64,000 bases of DNA. It comes from Prosapia bicincta (Eukaryota; Arthropoda; Insecta; Hemiptera; Cercopidae). Each line of letters starts with the position of its first letter. Within the stretch, counting starts at the first letter, position 1. This document shows, piece by piece, positions 9,780 through 21,385 of the stretch. Below the pieces are notes generated by a model. The model had not been told where the DNA came from. It searched no databases and worked only from the letters and a program-made list of their open reading frames with translations. The translations under genes were made by a program, and so were the position numbers. The stretch is taken from the NCBI GenBank assembly GCA_036971475.1, contig JBAIZL010000376.1:4074001-4138000 (forward strand), given 5' to 3'.

Positions 9780-9966
9780 CCTCGTTCCGCACGACCTCTA
9801 CTAATTTGTTTGTTAGTTTCGCTACTGTTAACTTTATCTTATAAGTAGACTTACGGACACCAAATTGTTTTGATGCACCTTGTAATCCTATTTCTTTTGA
9901 CCTAACTTATAATATTGCACTCTTCATACTATCTTCTGACCACTGTTTGCGTTTTATAGGCGCCAT
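9780..9966 (-). pseudogene. pogo-like transposase N-terminal fragment
   Basis: From ATG (9964-9966) the minus strand reads MAPIKRKQWSEDSMKSAIL, a stop, then RSKEIGLQGASKQFGVRKST. This is the Psq-type helix-turn-helix that begins pogo-family transposases. It continues to LVEVVRNEASPE next to a GC-rich patch (9690-9780). The string AGAGGTCGTGCG occurs both here and in the remnant at 2880-2900, both on transposase sequence. The catalytic domain is absent and there is at least one stop codon. Confidence 0.65.
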
Positions 9967-10204
9967 CTAGAATAAAACAATGTTTTGTAATTTGCTTTAC
10001 AAAAAGCCTAATTTGTTCCTAATATCCCACAGTGCGATTTAGGACGAATGGACGTGTGCGATATATTAGGCGCAACGTTTTCAGTAAAAATGGCTGACCC
10101 TACACTAAAAGGAGTAGCTTCAGGTAAAGATTCAGCTACGTATAAAGAAACTGCGCTATTTAGCCTTCAGCACTTACTTAACAAGATCTGATACCGTGCG
10201 ATAT

Positions 10205-10322
10205 TAGGCACAGTTCCCCACAGTAGTTTAGAGTTAGATTTTAGGATTATTTTAGCTTGGTTAAAAAGTATTTTTGCCTAAGCTATAAATAACCATATTA
10301 GGTTTTTAGCCAGAAAAAAAAA
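10205..10322 (+). mobile_element. 3' end of a third, older LINE family
   Basis: An AT-rich stretch ends in a hairpin like those of families A and B followed by nine A residues. The stem bases differ: GCTA/TAGC (10282-10285 with 10307-10310) replaces GCGA/TCGC, while AACC/GGTT, the 6-nt loop and the T-rich right side are kept. Only about 100 bases of the element are recognisable, and they do not match the A or B 3' UTR, so it is assigned to a separate related family. Confidence 0.55.
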
Positions 10323-10888
10323 GTCAGGTCAAGTGTTTTATTTAGGTTTATAATAGTAATACAATGGGTGAGGTATAAAAAAAAAATTACAAAGCTGTCA
10401 AGAGAAAACAATTCGTTTTAGTGGACCACAATGGAAACAAACAATCAAGGTACTAGAACTGGCCATATGGTAGGACTTGAGTTGTGTCCTAACTAAACAC
10501 GGTGCGTGCGATGCGTTGAAAAGACCTCCCCGTTCAACAATTGTCGAGTGCGGGGAAACCGGACTGTGCCCAAATACAAGCCGGGCGTGCGATGCGGCTC
10601 ACAGTTGAGTTTCCACCTACAAGTTTAGTTTAATAATGGCTACGGTCTCAGCAGCATCTCTGTTGTTGTTTGAAAATAGTGCGTAGACGGTCAACGGATG
10701 TGATCTATAGGGACAGAATTACATCATCTATTTCCCCAACTCCGAGCAGATTATATCGCATTAAAAATACGGGATGTCTGCCAACACTGCACAACAAACT
10801 TCTTGTTTCCAATTTCAGTAGAAGAGAGGCTCCTGGTAACGTTGAGGTAACTGACTGGACTATAAATATACCATAATATAAACTATGA
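10323..10888. other. Unassigned stretch with a duplicated GC-rich motif
   Basis: No gene is recognised. A 12-mer, GCGTGCGATGCG, occurs twice (10504-10515 and 10585-10596). Between the copies, CCCCG (10528-10532) can pair with CGGGG (10551-10555). The GC content is unlike the surrounding AT-rich intron, which suggests part of an unidentified mobile element, perhaps a LINE 5' end. That is a guess. Confidence 0.35.
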
Positions 10889-11470
10889 TCAATGACCAAT
10901 TATTTGTCAATTTTCATTTTTTAAAAAACACTACGTTTCGAATCTTTCCATTTCCAACAACTTTTACTTAGAGCATTTTGCTGTACAGGTACTTGAAATG
11001 TTGCTTAACTGAGTGCCAGTATAGGTATTTCGTGATTTTCTCTAACGATTCTGATGAAAGTGCATAAAGATACAACCAAATCACATAAGAGAGGGCCAAA
11101 TCACGAAAATTAACAAAATATAATTAGCTATTCATGTATCAAAAAGGGTAAGGAAAGTTGTGTGAGTGCCGCGCATCAGATGTTTTTAAATGTGATATGT
11201 TGTGAATAGATCATTTGTTAATTATTTGTGATAAATTTTGGAGAGGGCATTCACATCTTTTTTTAAATTAATGGTTTTGTTTTGTAAAATGTAAAAAATT
11301 ACTTTAAATTTTCGTGATGTGATTCTGTGCAGCAGATATTCCAATTTTCAATTTCCGGTGTCTGTCGTGTTATAGCTATATGTTTTGCCACAGCTATAGC
11401 TATAACACGACATTAAAACGTAGTGATTTTTAAAAAAATATAAATTGACAAATAATTAATTGGTCATTGA
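10889..11470. mobile_element. MITE-like element with long terminal inverted repeats
   Basis: The left end (10889-10937, starting TCAATGACCAATTA) and the right end (11416-11470, whose reverse complement starts TCAATGACCAATTA) match as inverted repeats of about 50 bases with a few mismatches. They include the shared string CACTACGTTT on the inner side. The 480-base interior has no coding capacity. Near the right end is a 17-bp perfect palindrome (11364-11380 and 11395-11411). A TSD was not identified, so the superfamily is unknown. Its partner transposase is not in the window. Confidence 0.65.
11364..11411. repeat. 17-bp perfect inverted repeat
   Basis: GTCGTGTTATAGCTATA at 11364-11380 is exactly mirrored at 11395-11411, with a 14-nt spacer. 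It lies inside the MITE-like element. It could be a nested insertion scar or a cruciform-forming core. No terminator or RNA gene is implied. Confidence 0.85.
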
Positions 11471-12423
11471 ACATAACTGCGTTTTTACACAGACTGTGTG
11501 TTTCTTCCTGTACGTTTTGTTAACACAAAAAACATTTTTTTAAAATTGAAGATATGGCTTTTTTGAAATGACTGATTCAATTATACTCTTCCTGTATTTC
11601 ATTCTGACCTGAAATTTCCTGTAAAACATTAGTAAAACACTATAACTGTATGTTGCGCAAGATTGAATGGTTGTTATTAATTTCTCAGAATAGATTATTT
11701 AAACTATATAGAAATTTTAAAAAATACTGTCAAGGCACCAGCAAATAGTATGCTTCTTATTTTTTAAGACAATACCTTCTCTAACAATATTAAATTAATC
11801 ATGGAAAACATGTCAAAACACAAACGACAGGTTTTCTATGGTATTAGAAAAATTAGTAATACTTCCGGACGCCTGCTTTGCACAGCACTGTTCAATATTA
11901 ACACGATTCTTCTTCTCCCAACACGCAACTCCATTGCGATCTTTTTCGCGGATTCGCCTTTATCAAACCGTTTTAGGTTTAGTTTAACCTATAGCCTTAG
12001 TTATAGGCTAGCCTATAGCTAAAAGTTTGGTTTCCATTGTTACAAAATATTTTTGTCTTGAACAAACTTAAAGATTTAGTGCTCAATTTAACTAAACTGC
12101 GTTAAAAAACACAAGATAAATATTTACTCGCGGAACCCTACAGACCTTAGCCAAAAGGAATGTTAAATAGTGCATAATTCGAGGACTGAGAAAAGGGGAG
12201 GGGTGGGGTACAGTCTACTCAGCTATTTTTAAATTTTCCTCGCGATATCACTCCCCCACTTGCATATTGTTTTGCATTGCGAAAATAGCTGCTTTTGTGT
12301 TGAAAGGACTAGAAGCTGCATTCTTTTGTATTCATGTAATTCTCTTTTAATTCTGGGCCGGACTAAACGGAAAACCGAAGTTACCGAAGGCCGAACTAGA
12401 GCGAGCCTAATGTATTTACTTAC
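11471..12423. other. Unassigned AT-rich intron sequence
   Basis: No coding or RNA signal is recognised. A small self-complementary cluster of TATAGC/GCTATA words lies at about 11985-12022. The stretch separates the MITE-like element from the TM4 exon of the minus-strand GPCR and is most simply intron. Confidence 0.4.
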
Positions 12424-12614
12424 TTTTAAACCAACACAATCTTGCTCCAAAATTTGGTTTAAATTTTGAATAATCGGGTAACATCGGAAGATATTCTAAC
12501 AGAATTGTAGCAACTGTGAAGAGAGTTGAGCTTCCCCAAGCATACATAGAATAGAGAACAAATTTTCGCCAGTTTTTCTTTGGTAAATTGCTCCCTTGCA
12601 ACATATGGAAACCA
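12424..12614 (-). CDS. Methuselah-like GPCR exon (TM4 and extracellular loop 2)
   Basis: The minus strand reads GFHMLQGSNLPKKNWRKF, then the helix VLYSMYAWGSSTLFTVATIL, then a loop with FKPNFGARLCWFK. The YS(I/M)YAWG helix start and the KP.FG...CWF loop are diagnostic of Methuselah-like receptors; the loop Cys normally pairs with one at the top of TM3. The acceptor is a pyrimidine-rich tract ending TTTCAG (AG at 12615-12616), and the donor is a consensus GTAAGT at 12418-12423. The exon is 191 bp. It begins with one base of a split codon and ends with one base, matching the phase of the TM5 exon at 1633-1801. The upstream TM3 exon should end with two bases of a codon. Confidence 0.85.
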
Positions 12615-15060
12615 CTGAAACACACAAATTTTGTTTTCTTTCAAAAATTTTAAATTGTACTCACTAGGGGAAAGGAAAAGGATGAAATTCCAAAAACACT
12701 GATTTGTAAAATAAAAAATTACCTAATTCTTTATTTACGACAAGAATATTTACCATTGTAAAATAAATATGAGCTCCGTTCAACTCATCCTAATAAAAAA
12801 GTAGCATTTAAAAATTGTTATGTACCACATATATCACGAATGTCACAAAAAATATGAAAATTAATAAATAACCTACAAATTTTATAAATTAAGGAAATGT
12901 ATGAAAAACAGACTACGACAAAGTGCTTTTTATTTGCACTTAGCAAACTATAATGCCACTTGGAAACATTGTCTTGCTAGGCAACAACAGTATAAGTGCA
13001 GGTTTTCTATAATGTAGTCAAAATGTTTGATCATGTAATAATATGTTTATTTTAATGTTTTAGTATATTGTTATGTTTTTTATAAAACGCTTTACAATTA
13101 TTTTTTTTTTTATTAAATATTTATTTTATTGATGATATCAAAATTCTTTTTAAAACAAAACAAAAAAACTACTCAGGAACAATTCATAATTCTTTATTAT
13201 TACAATTTCTATTTCAACAGTTAAACAATACACACAAAACAAAAATTTCTAACTTAACAATTTTAACAAACTCGGTTTAACTCTTTTTTCTTTTGATTTT
13301 ACAGTTACACAATTTTAATACCCTTGGCTATATTTTTACTTCTTTTGTTAATTAAATAAATTTTGAAAAACAATATTAAATTTTGAAATTAGTTTTAATA
13401 AATATTTTCCTGATGGAAAAACTTAAATTTTGAATATGCAAAAAGGCTAAACTATTTGAACTGGATTAAGTTTTTTTATTACTATTAATCACAAGATATT
13501 CTAATGTACAAAATTAAACTTCCTTATTATCCTAAGAGTCCACTAAAGTTTATTTTTATAGCGCTATATACTCAACTTAATAAATATCGGCGAATGGCTG
13601 CTTGCTCACATGTAGAATTCCGTTGTCTTTAAATTTCACTTTTTTACACACTTAAATTCGTTTTAGTTCTTTCAAATTATATTTTCACTGTACTATATCT
13701 TTTAATTTTCTTATTCCTGTTTAATCTGGCCAAGTTTCCTCACAAAACTGTATAATTTTGACTAATTCCTTTCAAATTGAATTTTGACTGCACAGCAAGG
13801 TCTGCTTCCTCGGCGTCACCACGCTATCTCCAACTCAACTAACGCTTCGTTTTTCCTTTACAATGTTACAAATATGGCGGCCTCCTTCTTAAAAAAAAAA
13901 CATATGGATTATAATTTAACGAAGTTCCGTTCCTTCCCACTAGAGTCAAACTGCACCTGACCGACCTATATTTGTTTACTTTCACATCTGTTAATGTCAA
14001 CGAACTATTTTCACCAGTTTTAATTTTGTTAACATACTGTTTCAATTTTCCGATCCTTAACCAACCTTCCAGTGTTTATTTAATTACTATTATTAGTGTG
14101 TGAAGTGTCTTTGTGTTTTACTTTTGTAATATTTTGAATTGTGTGTGTTTTTTTTCTTTTTATATAAAATCTTGTGATTAGATCTAAAATGTGGCCATGT
14201 GCATTTTCTACACAAGTGAAATTAGGTTATGTTTACATTTCGTTACTGGTATATTTTAGTAATTTTTTTACATATGAATTTATTTATATATATTTATTTT
14301 ATTTTGTAAGTGCCTTTTATATATATACTACTTCAAAATGTTACAATATGTATTTGTAAATTTCCTATTGCTCTAGCTAGACCTTTTCGGTACAACTTTT
14401 TTATATTTAAAGAAGGTAAATTCTATGATTTGGTATTTTTTTAATATTGTTCAGATGCATAACAGACTGCTTAAATAAATCTGCATACAATAAGAATTCT
14501 GCTCATTTGTTATTTTCCTAAACAAGAGTAGAACCAGCTACTTCTGGTGACTGCATAACCACTATAATTTTGGTCACCAAAATGAACACCACTTTAGCAT
14601 GACATTGTTTAGTTTCCATGGCGAATAATTATTTATAAACAATATACTATTAAAAGTCAACCTTTTCTAAGTATAAATATAATTTTATTATTGAACTAAA
14701 AATTTAATTAAAGGCATACTGGGAAAATAAAAATCACTTGTCATGGTATGGCTGGAGTCTGCTTGCAAAAACCCAACTATGCTGTCCATGTAGTTTGCAG
14801 GCTGGCCAACTGATGGCCGCACATGTCATATATCCATTCTAAGGATGGTCACTTAAACGATGACTCAAAGGAGTTATTTTATATTTTATATGGTGCGATG
14901 TTATCCTTTTTTTGCTGATGGTGAATTTCTAGGTTACAACTGATGCTCATGAAAGTGAAGCCTGTTTTTATAAAGTGATTGGGAAAAATTGAGTTACTGT
15001 TATATTTAATAGAGATATGTGTTATTTAAAACTTTGTGGAAAGTTCTAAATTATTTACAT
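12615..15060. other. AT-rich intron sequence, nothing recognised
   Basis: About 2.4 kb of AT-rich sequence was scanned on both strands for the missing GPCR TM3 exon (a WLN/DIWW-type motif next to a donor) without success. There are no LINE tails, hairpins of the LINE type or convincing inverted repeats. A local GC increase at about 13800-13960 is unexplained. Confidence 0.4.
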
Positions 15061-15072
15061 TATTTTGTAACC
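15061..15072 (+). repeat. Target-site duplication, left copy (LINE A2)
   Basis: TATTTTGTAACC at 15061-15072 is repeated exactly at 20425-20436, immediately after the A tail. It defines the boundaries of one complete insertion and places the element's first base at 15073, two bases before CCCGCAGGGG. Confidence 0.9.
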
Positions 15073-15610
15073 TTCCCGCAGGGGGGTGCGGACTAGCCGC
15101 ACCTACGAGGGATTTGGCGTCCCTCGCGGTACCCTAGCCTAACACTACACAACTCACAAACCCCACACACACACACCTACACATGCACATATACACATAC
15201 ACTAACATCTTTACTTAGGGAATTTGACTGGTCAGAACCGTTGCGCGTTGGGAGTCCTGAAAGGTCCAGAGCTTGACTAACTCTGGTCTGGGACGCTGCT
15301 GTGAGCTTGCTCTGCCGAAGACGTATGCGCGGTTGCTGGTCCGCTAGCCACTTCGGTCCTTGGTCAGGGAGTGTCCGCGGTGCACAGGTGTCGGAGCCTG
15401 TGCACAGTATTACGAGTTCTCGACTGATGCCCATCCAGTCGAGCTAAGGAGGAAACTATGGGCCCCAGAGTTCCGGGGGTTGGAAATGATCGAAAGTGAT
15501 CCATGGGTGTACCCGTTCTCATAGTCTCGCCCGTAACGCCTGACACGATGGTTAGCTTAAATCAAATTTATGGATAACCAACAAAAGTCCAACCAACCAA
15601 CCAGAGTAAT

Positions 15611-16846
15611 GTGAAGAGGCATCGTGAGGTTTCTCCGAAGATGCCTAGTGCAGTAATTGAGACGAGGAAAGAAATAAATGTAGCATCACCCAAACTACCG
15701 CCTAAATTTTTAATTGTTTCATGCTCAGAAGAAGGAAAAGATCTTTCGAAAGTATCGCCTTTTCTTATCCATAAGGCTATAACTGGATGTGCAGCAGGAC
15801 CTGTCGCTTCCATAAAAAAGTTAAGGAACGGAACACTGCTGTTAGAAACAAGTAACTCAAAACAGTCACAGTTATTATTGAAAATGACCTCCTTCTTTGA
15901 TCAAGTCAAGGTTTTGGTGGCCCCCCACAAAACCCTGAACTCATCAAGGGGAGTAATATCATGCAGAGATCTTTTGTATGTCCGGGAGGACGAAATACAA
16001 TCTGAACTGGAATCGGAAAGTGTAACAGAAGTCGTACGAATTATGAGGATGGGAAACGGTCAGAGAGTTCCAACATCATTAATCCTGACATTCGGGAAAC
16101 CATCTATCCCGGAATATTTATATGCTGGCTATCAACGGCTTCCTGTTAGGCCCTACGTTCCCAATCCACGGCGGTGCTTTAAATGTCAACGTTTTGGACA
16201 CGTCAGTTCATCTTGCTCCAAGCCAGAGGTATGCGGACAGTGCGGATCTGAAGGCCATGTAGAGAAGGTTTGCACAAGTACTCCAAAATGCCCAAACTGT
16301 GCTGTTGATCACCCTGCTCGCTCCGTTAACTGCCCAAAGTTCAAGGAGGAGAAAGCGATCCTCAGCATAATGGCAAAGGATAAAACCTCTTTCAACGAAG
16401 CAAAAAAGAAGTTCAAGTCAACTCAACCTAGACTTGAAACAAAATCTTATGCCTCAGCTACCACCACTGAAAAGTCGTGTTCCAATTGCGTTGAGCTAAA
16501 TAAAAAAATTGAACTTCTCACTGAGCAAATAAATCAGTTATTAGCATTAGTGACTGAAAACATGGTTTCCAATGTAAAGACTAATGTTGAATGTGCGGAA
16601 AAATCTCCATTGCCAGTTACCTCTACGAAAATTAAAAGAAATAAAACACTATTAGAGACAAGTGATAAAAACGTAAAAACTACTCCTAATATGAATAACA
16701 AAAATAATAACAAAGTTGCACCTGGGAAAGTAGGTGCAAAACTACAAGCGACTCAAAAGAGGACTATTTCAAACTCCTCTTCTGAGTCAAAAAACTCTTC
16801 AGATTCCACCACTACAATAGTAGTGCAACTCCCTTACAAGCAGTAG
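15611..16846 (+). pseudogene. LINE A2 ORF1, damaged
   Basis: The Gag-like protein with its three zinc knuckles (CFKCQRFGH, CGQCGSEGH, CPNCAVDH) is readable for about 410 residues. The natural ATG at 15570 is out of frame because of a 4-base loss just after it, so the listed span begins at an in-frame GTG. The C-terminus is lost in the internal deletion that begins near 16825, and the last few residues come from endonuclease DNA read in another frame. Confidence 0.85.
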
Positions 16847-19800
16847 CAATTCAAACAGCTGTTCCATACAAACTCACTCTCTGTTGTGTCTACCTCCCAC
16901 CAAGTGACAACCTGCAACAGAGAGATCTTGTAGACCTTATAAATCAGTTACCGACTCCGTTTTTATTAGTGGGCGATTTCAATGCCCACCATGTTTCATG
17001 GGGTTCCCCAGAATGCAACCCGCGAGGTAATCTGATCGAAAGCATCAGATCGGAACTGGATTTATACCTGCTAAATGACGGTTCTCCGACACATTTAGCA
17101 GCGTCAACAGGTGGATGGACTGCTGTAGACTTGTCATTATACAGTCCTGCCTTGGCTACAAGGCTAAAATGGTCACCATTGCCTGATCTTTACAGTAGCG
17201 ACCACATTCCTATTGAGATCTCTTTGTGTGACTCCTCACCCTGTTGTGTTCGACATCCCCGTTGGATCCTGAAAAAAGCCAACTGGGAACAATTTTCACA
17301 AGATCTAGAATCACTGGACGTGGATTACTTGGCTCCCATTGATGACATTGTAAATTCATTTACAAAAACCGTTTTGAATGCCGCCGGAAAGGCAACTCCA
17401 AAATCCTCATCCAAACCACGACGACCACCCGTTCCGTGGTGGAATGATGAGTGCACTGTGATGCTTCGTCAACGGAGAAAAGCTCTGAACCAGTTCAAGA
17501 GACATCCAACGAGTGAAAACCTGGAAAAATATAAAATCTTCCGTGCGAAAGCACGGAGAATATTTAGGCAAAGTAAACGAGAATCATGGTCCCAATACAT
17601 TGGCACTATTACAAGAACTACAGCTCCATCTACAGTATGGAAGAAATTACGATCAGTCTGTGGCATTTCCGTTCCGATGCCATTAATTTCATTAAGGCAT
17701 TCGGATGGTGTTTTGACCACGGACTGTGACGAAATTGCCAATGTGCTAGCGTTATCGTTTTCAAAATCTTTCTTCATCTTCTGCATACAAGGACGCTTTC
17801 CAGGTGTTCAAACGTAAACAGGAAGCCTTACCTTTCACCGTTGGATTGTCTGGAGATTCTTGTTTGAATATCCATTTCTCTATCGATGAACTAGAGTCGG
17901 CTCTCTCGTCAACGAAGGATTCAGCTCCAGGCCCGGATGATATTGTATACTCCATGATCAAAAATCTACCACCGTCGGCAAAACTAGTTCTCCTTCGGAT
18001 ATACAACCGTATATTCGAGGAGCACGGTTTTCCCGATGCATGGTTAGAAGCGACAATAATTCCTCTTCTAAAACAAGGAAAGGACAAAACTAATCCCAGT
18101 AGTTACAGACCCATCTCTCTGACCAGCTGCTTATGCAAACTACTGGAGAAGATGGTCAACCGTCGTCTTGTCTGGTATCTAGAAACAAACAAACTTCTTA
18201 CTAACGTTCAGTGTGGTTCCAGGCAAGGACGTTCATCAGTTGACCAATTGGTTTTGTTGGAGTCAGCTATACAGAATGCCTTCATCTTACGACAAACACT
18301 GGTAGCTGTTTTCTTCGACCTCGAGAAGGCATATGACATGGCATGGAGAAGAGGAATTTTGAACATACTGAAATCATTGGGTATACAAGGTAACATTCTT
18401 GCTTTTATAAAAAATTATTTGAATAACAGGACTTTCCGTGTACGTCTAGGAGGCATATATTCTGATCGTTGCGAACTAGAGAATGGTGTACCACAGGGTG
18501 GCGTTTTGAGTGTGACGCTGTTTGCTGTTGCCATTAACAGCGTCACTTCAAACGTACAGTCACCGGTCCACTGTTCCCTGTTTGTAGACGATTTTTGTAT
18601 ATATATGGCTGCTAGAAGTATGGCAACAGCGGAAAGATCCTTACAATTAGTAATTAATAAATTGCAGGAATGGACCAAATCTACGGGCTTCAAGTTTTCG
18701 GCTTCGAAGACCCAGTGTATAGCATTTAGTCGTCGCAGGCAACATCAGGAACCTATTCTTTATCTTGATGGTGCGCGGCTTCAAATCGCGGATAATGTGA
18801 GATTTTTGGGTCTTTTATTAGATAAAAGACTTTCATGGAGTCCGCATGTGCGTGATTTGAGGACCCGGTGCAGCAAGATACTTGATATGTTGAGAGTTCT
18901 AAGTGGTACAAATTGGGGAGCAGACAGATCCTGTATGCTCCGTTTCTATCGCGCCGTTGTAAGATCGCGCATAGATTACGGCTGTATAGCCTATTCATCT
19001 GCTCGACCTACGAATCTGAAACTCCTTGATTCAATACATCATGCTGGCCTTAGACTTTCTACTGGTGCTTTTAGATCAAACCCAATCTCCAGCCTTCTAG
19101 TCGAAGCTGGAGAACCATCTCTCTCAATGCGACGTCAAATGCTACAAATTTCATATTACACTGGTCTTCGAAGTAAACCTAATCATCCGGCATTCAAAGC
19201 GGTTTTTGATAACTACCTCGTGGATCGTTACAATGTGCGTCAACGTTCAACTGCTCCCTTCGGAATAAGAACGTTGCGCATTTTTAGCAATCTAAATTTA
19301 GAACATCCACCTATATTCGAACGAACATCATGCTACATCCCTCCATGGATAATACAAAAGCCAAAATGTGACTTCTCATTGTCCATGTACCTAAAACACA
19401 ATACTCCTGACGTTATTTATCGTCAGGAGTTTTTGCAGATTCAACAAACTCACCAACATACTGTGACTATATTCACAGACGGTTCAAAACTGGACAATGG
19501 GATAGGTTGTGCATTTTATATGGAAGGACAAACTTTCACTTACGGATTGCCCTCAGCCTGTAGCGTTTTTACTGCAGAACTTTATGCAATTTTCCAAGCT
19601 TTAAGATCAATTCCGTCTGCAAAATCTAAATATCTTGTGTGTTGTGATTCCAAAAGTGCTCTCCAGGCTATTCAGGAAATGTACACTAAGAACCCTTTGG
19701 TTGGAGACATCTTGTGCTCTATGCACAGGCTCCAATTACGAGGTGTCGAGGCGTCATTTCTCTGGGTACCTGGTCACTGCGGAATATTTGGAAACACTAA

Positions 19801-20264
19801 AGCAGATGAAGGTGCAAAATTAGCTACAAGTATGGTACCATCGACACAACGTGTGATGGCATCGGATTTTGTATGCAATGTTAAAACTATACTATTCTCT
19901 GTTTGGAATGAAGAATGGCAAAATGTAAATAGAAACTAGCTGAGGGACATCAAAAATACCGTCCGACCATGGAGGACATCTGTTCGTTCGAATCGTAGGG
20001 AGGAAGTGGTGATAACTCGACTTCGCATCGGCCACTCTGTTAACGCATGGATGGTTGATGCGACATGAGGATCCACCATTATGTCCGTTTTGTAGAAGCC
20101 ATATTACAATCAAGCATATCCTGCTTGATTGTGATGAGTTGAGCAATTTGTATGTACGTTACGATCTTCGAGGTAGTGTAAAGGTGGTTTTAGGGGACGA
20201 TGTCACGGCTATCGACCGTGTCATCGCTTTCTTACGCCACCTGAATCTATTTAATAATATTTAA
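16829..20264 (+). pseudogene. LINE A2 ORF2, N-terminally deleted and frameshifted
   Basis: Coding similarity starts inside the endonuclease (about codon 87 of A1 ORF2) and continues in three blocks. The first block (to about 17770) carries GDFNAHH and SSDHIPIE. A small insertion near 17766 shifts frame. The second block (17804-19939) holds RT with FVDD and RNase H, and ends at a premature TAG where other copies have an AAG Lys codon. A 2-base loss near 20037 separates the zinc-finger tail (20055-20264). Confidence 0.9.
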
Positions 20265-20424
20265 ATTATATATAATTCTAGTTTCTTTCTTTTTAGTTAC
20301 ATTTAGTATTAAACATTTATTTTAGTTTGTTTAGTAGGTTAGTTTTATTTTGAAATAATTATTTAAAATAAAATTTTAGTTAGGCGATGATAACCTCGAT
20401 AGGTTTTTCGCCTGGAAAAAAAAA

Positions 20425-20436
20425 ATATTTTGTAAC
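20425..20436 (+). repeat. Target-site duplication, right copy (LINE A2)
   Basis: This is an exact repeat of the 12 bases at 15061-15072, directly downstream of the A tail of copy A2. Confidence 0.9.
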
Positions 20437-20644
20437 CCCTCGACAATTTGCAAATGATTGTCTGCTTTAATTTATTTAAGAAATTTTAATTACCTTTATT
20501 CTCTACCTTTATTCCTAATACTTGCAGAGACTCTCCGGGTCAATTGTTTTTCTTAACAATTGTATCTTTCGCCTAACTGAGGCAAACTGGCTGTCTGTTT
20601 AATCGTTCTAAATAAGATAGGTTACATTAAAACACAAAGAACCA

Positions 20645-21385
20645 TTTACTTGGAGACATCTTGTGCTCTATTCACAGGCTCCAATTACGAGGTGTCGAGG
20701 TGTCATTTCTCTGGGTGCCTGGTCACTGCGGAATATTCGGAAACACTAAAGCAGATGAAGGTGCAAAATTAGCTACAGGTATGTCGCCATCGACACAACG
20801 TGTGATGGCATCAGATTTTGTATGCAAAGTTAAATCTACACTATTCTCTGTTTGGAACGAAGAATGGCAAAATGTAAATAGAAACAAGCTGAGGGACATC
20901 AAAAATACCGTCCGACCATGGAGGACATCTGTTCGTTCGAATCGTAGGGAGGAAGTGGTGGTTACTCGACTTCGCATCGGCCACTCTTTGTTAACGCATG
21001 GATGGTTGATGCGACATGAGGATCCACCACTATGTCCGTTTTGTAGAAATAATATTACAATCAAGCATATCCTGCTTGATTGTGACAAGTTGGAAAATTT
21101 GTATATACGTTACGATCTTCGAGGTAGTTTAAAGGTGGTTTTAAGGGACGATGTCACGGCTATCGACCGTGTCCTCGCTTTCTTACGCCACCTTAATATA
21201 TTTAATAATATTTAAATTTTGTATAATTTTAGGTTCTTTAGTTTTAGATAATTACAATTAGTTTTATACATTTATTTTGTTTTATTTTGATTAGTTTTAT
21301 GTAATATTTATTTTAAAAACTTAACTTTAGTTAGGCGATGATAACCTAAATAGGTTTTTCGTCTGGAAAAAAAACAAAAAACAAA
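20645..21385 (+). mobile_element. LINE family A, 5'-truncated 3' fragment
   Basis: It begins within the RNase H domain (GDILCS...) and runs through the ORF2 stop (21213-21215), 3' UTR and 3' hairpin (21334-21363). In the hairpin one outer-stem C is T, leaving a G-U pair. It ends in an impure A/C tail (about 21366-21385). The open frame 20661-21215 retains GHCGIFGNTKADE and the C-terminal finger. It directly abuts an inverted partner at 21386. Confidence 0.88.

Larger units (their letters stand above)
15073..20424 (+). mobile_element. LINE family A, copy A2, full span with internal deletion
   Basis: It is bounded by the 12-bp TSD. It carries the 5' hairpin block (15075-15135), 5' UTR, a 3'-truncated ORF1, ORF2 lacking its N-terminus, the 3' UTR, the 3' hairpin (20383-20412) and a short A tail. 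An internal deletion of about 360 bp relative to A1 fuses the ORF1 end to the middle of the endonuclease region near 16825. Frameshifts and stops elsewhere show an inactive copy. Confidence 0.93.

Noticed and set aside
12915..13020. Possible small inverted-repeat element around AAAGTGC/GCACTTA
   Set aside because: The pairing is only 6-7 bases with no consistent ends or target duplication.
14174..14359. 61-residue plus-strand frame in AT-rich DNA
   Set aside because: It is rich in Tyr/Ile/Phe, as expected from TAT/ATT-rich sequence, with no splice or promoter context.
15073..20424. CRISPR or other short regularly spaced repeats
   Set aside because: Recurring words across the window come from repeated LINE copies. 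No array of short repeats with unique spacers exists.
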